Source: Caulobacteraceae bacterium
Lineage (GTDB): Bacteria; Pseudomonadota; Alphaproteobacteria; Caulobacterales; Caulobacteraceae
Direction: 5' to 3'
Assembly: GCA_028291305.1 (NCBI GenBank)
Contig: JAQGII010000031.1
Coordinates: forward strand, 1 to 7,469
Length of the DNA stretch: 7,469 nucleotides
Shown: positions 6,154-7,469 of the stretch, piece after piece
How positions within the stretch are numbered: position 1 is the stretch's first letter
Layout of the letters: each line of letters opens with the position of its first letter
Translations under genes and position numbers: made by a program
The notes under the pieces: model-generated
The model's database searches: none
The model's input: only the letters and a program-made list of their open reading frames with translations
Told to the model about the DNA's origin: nothing

Positions 6154-6168
6154 TTAACCTCTCCTCAA
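6154..6168. promoter_or_regulatory. Candidate CtrA-type box (TTAA-N7-TCAA) upstream of the kinase-like gene
   Basis: TTAA at 6154-6157 and TCAA at 6165-6168 are separated by seven bases, matching TTAA-N7-TTAA at seven of eight positions, with TTAACC in the left half. It lies 45 bases before the ATG of the sensor-kinase-like gene, within the range expected for CtrA-activated promoters. It partly overlaps an inverted repeat AGGTT-N6-AACCT (6145-6160). No good -10 was found downstream. Binding is inferred. Confidence 0.4.
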
Positions 6169-6213
6169 ACGTGATCGGTAATTGTGGATCCTCCTCAGTT
6201 CTCCGTGGTCCCG

Positions 6214-7469
6214 ATGAAGTGTATCGCCCGTTTTGTTGAGCCCGCGCCCGCGGTTCCCGCAGGGGCGCGCGCCGCCGCAGTCGCCGAACGGTTCGTGGCC
6301 ACGCCCGGCGCCGATGTCCTTGCCGTGTCCGACGGCGGGCGCGTCGTCGGCGTGATCCATCGTGCAACCGTCGAACGAGCCCTCCGCGACAATCCTGGCG
6401 CGCTCACCGCGCGGGACCTGATGACCCCGGACCCCGTGATGCTGGACGGCGCGGCGAGCGTGCGCGACGCGGTCGACGCGCTGACGGCCGGCCCCGGCGA
6501 CGCCGTGGTCGTGTTCGAAGGCGGCGAATGCCTGGGCGCCGCCACCCTGCACGGCCTGGTGGACGCCCTGCTGGCCGGCCAGTCGGCGGGCGACCCCGTG
6601 GCCGACGAGGAACGGATCGCCGTTGCCGTGGCCGACGAATTCCAGCGCCTCGCGCAGACCGCCCAGGGCGAGTTCCGCGGCCAGGTCCACGGCCTGCTGG
6701 CCATGACCGAACGTCTGGCCCGCCAGCATCTGAACCCGGACGCCCAGGCCCAGGTGCTCAGCATCAAGGCCACCGGCGAGGCCCTGCTGCGGCTGGCCGA
6801 CGACGCACTCGACATGATGGAAGCCCGCCGCGGACGGCTCGAATTCAAGCCCCGGCCGCAGTTGCTCCGCGAACTGGCCGACCATGTGCAGGACCGCTGG
6901 AGCACGCGCGCCGCGGACGCGGGCGTCGGCCTGCTGATCTCGTATGATGGCGATCCCGACCTGTCGGCCATGGTCGATACCGACCGCCTGACCCAGGTGT
7001 TCGACAACCTGATCGAAAACGCCCTGCGCTATACCCGCCAGGGCTCGGTGGAAGTCGGCCTCCGCGCCCGCGCCGAGGCCGAGCAGGTGATGCTGGAAGG
7101 CCGCGTGCGCGACACCGGCCCGGGCCTGGCCGGCGCCAAGCTGGCGCGCATCTTCGATCCGGACAGCGAGGGCGGCAGCCTGCCCCTGTCGCTGACCCGC
7201 GGCATCATCCTCAGCATGAAGGGCTCCATCCGCGCCGAGAGCAACGTGGGCCAGGGCATGACCATCGTGTTCGACATGATGGCTCCGGCGGCGGCCGCCG
7301 CCATTCCATCCCCCGTCCCCGCCTATGGCCGCCATGTGACCGGCGCGCCGCACATCCTAGTGGTGGACGACAACGCCACCAACCGCATGGTGGCCGAAGC
7401 CCTGTGCGAAATGTTCGACTGCACGTCCGAGACCGTCGAGGACGGCGTGGAGGCCGTGGAGGCCGCCCG
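6214..7469 (+). CDS. Hybrid sensor-kinase-like protein: CBS pair, HisKA/HATPase with no phosphoacceptor His, receiver start (runs off right edge)
   Basis: 418 residues lie in the window. Residues about 12-128 look like two CBS domains (VLAVSDGGRVVGVIHRATV, then ARDLMTPDPVML and DAVVVFEGGECLG), which in other proteins sense adenylates or similar ligands. Residues about 140-205 align with a dimerisation/phosphoacceptor domain (TGEALLRLADDALD), but the H-box position is Gly152 (AQGEFRGQVHGLLAM); the nearest His is 159. The ATPase domain (about 215-350) keeps an N-box (NLIENALRY, Asn269) and a G1 box (DTGPG, 300-304). The G2 box is degenerate (GGSLPLSL at 320-327 instead of GxGxGL). A receiver domain begins at about 380 (HILVVDDN, with Asp385-Asp386); its phosphoacceptor Asp is beyond the edge. 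No transmembrane segment is visible, so it is probably cytoplasmic. The start could also be GTG 6184 in frame; neither start has a clear ribosome binding site. A CtrA-like box lies upstream. It is likely a regulatory pseudokinase. Confidence 0.85.
   Translation, partial: MKCIARFVEPAPAVPAGARAAAVAERFVATPGADVLAVSDGGRVVGVIHRATVERALRDNPGALTARDLMTPDPVMLDGAASVRDAVDALTAGPGDAVVVFEGGECLGAATLHGLVDALLAGQSAGDPVADEERIAVAVADEFQRLAQTAQGEFRGQVHGLLAMTERLARQHLNPDAQAQVLSIKATGEALLRLADDALDMMEARRGRLEFKPRPQLLRELADHVQDRWSTRAADAGVGLLISYDGDPDLSAMVDTDRLTQVFDNLIENALRYTRQGSVEVGLRARAEAEQVMLEGRVRDTGPGLAGAKLARIFDPDSEGGSLPLSLTRGIILSMKGSIRAESNVGQGMTIVFDMMAPAAAAAIPSPVPAYGRHVTGAPHILVVDDNATNRMVAEALCEMFDCTSETVEDGVEAVEAA

Noticed and set aside
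6198..6212. Alphaproteobacterial LexA box (GTTC-N7-GTTC) before the kinase-like gene
   Set aside because: Only the first GTTC is present; the second half reads TCCC.
6154..7353. A 399-codon open frame on the minus strand opposite the kinase-like gene
   Set aside because: The plus strand has clear CBS, ATPase and receiver motifs in one frame. The antisense product shows only codon-mirrored composition.

Overview
The window is GC-rich bacterial chromosome. It looks like an alphaproteobacterium of the Caulobacterales type (Caulobacter/Phenylobacterium-like). This rests on codon usage, the style of the housekeeping proteins, two near-consensus CtrA-type boxes (TTAA-N7-TTAA with one mismatch) in promoter gaps, a GANTC (CcrM-type) site in one of those gaps, and a palindromic intergenic repeat of a kind I recall from such genomes. 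The assignment is inference; no rRNA or tRNA is present to confirm it.

Layout. Positions 1-114 hold the 5' end of a minus-strand gene, probably pdxH. It is divergent from a DnaJ-like co-chaperone (190-1017). A nested palindromic repeat (1020-1121) fills most of the gap to aroC, chorismate synthase (1153-2280). Next comes a pirin-family gene broken by a single in-frame TAA (2351-3049). It is followed by two small genes in one reading frame, a secreted DUF6152-like protein (3125-3478) and a DUF6644-like four-helix membrane protein (3482-3970). One base further on begins the 3' end of the minus-strand operon queC-queE-queD (5749 down to 3972), which makes the preQ0 precursor of queuosine. CutA (5787-6110) diverges from queC. 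A hybrid sensor-kinase-like gene starts at 6214 and runs off the right edge. It has an N-terminal CBS pair, a kinase core without the phosphoacceptor His and with a degenerate G2 box, and the start of a receiver domain.

How the genes work together. QueD, QueE and QueC catalyse consecutive steps from dihydroneopterin triphosphate to preQ0, and the queC/queE junction is translationally coupled. AroC closes the shikimate pathway. The DUF6152/DUF6644 pair is probably one envelope unit of unknown function. The kinase-like protein is probably a regulator, possibly without classical autophosphorylation.

No gap exceeds about 135 bases, so there is no long gene-free stretch. I see no CRISPR array, transposase, phage gene, tRNA or rRNA. 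Most of the window is housekeeping. The points worth a second look are the pirin nonsense codon, the pseudokinase-like CBS-REC protein, the Tyr in place of the catalytic Cys of QueD, the nested palindrome, and the CtrA-like sites.
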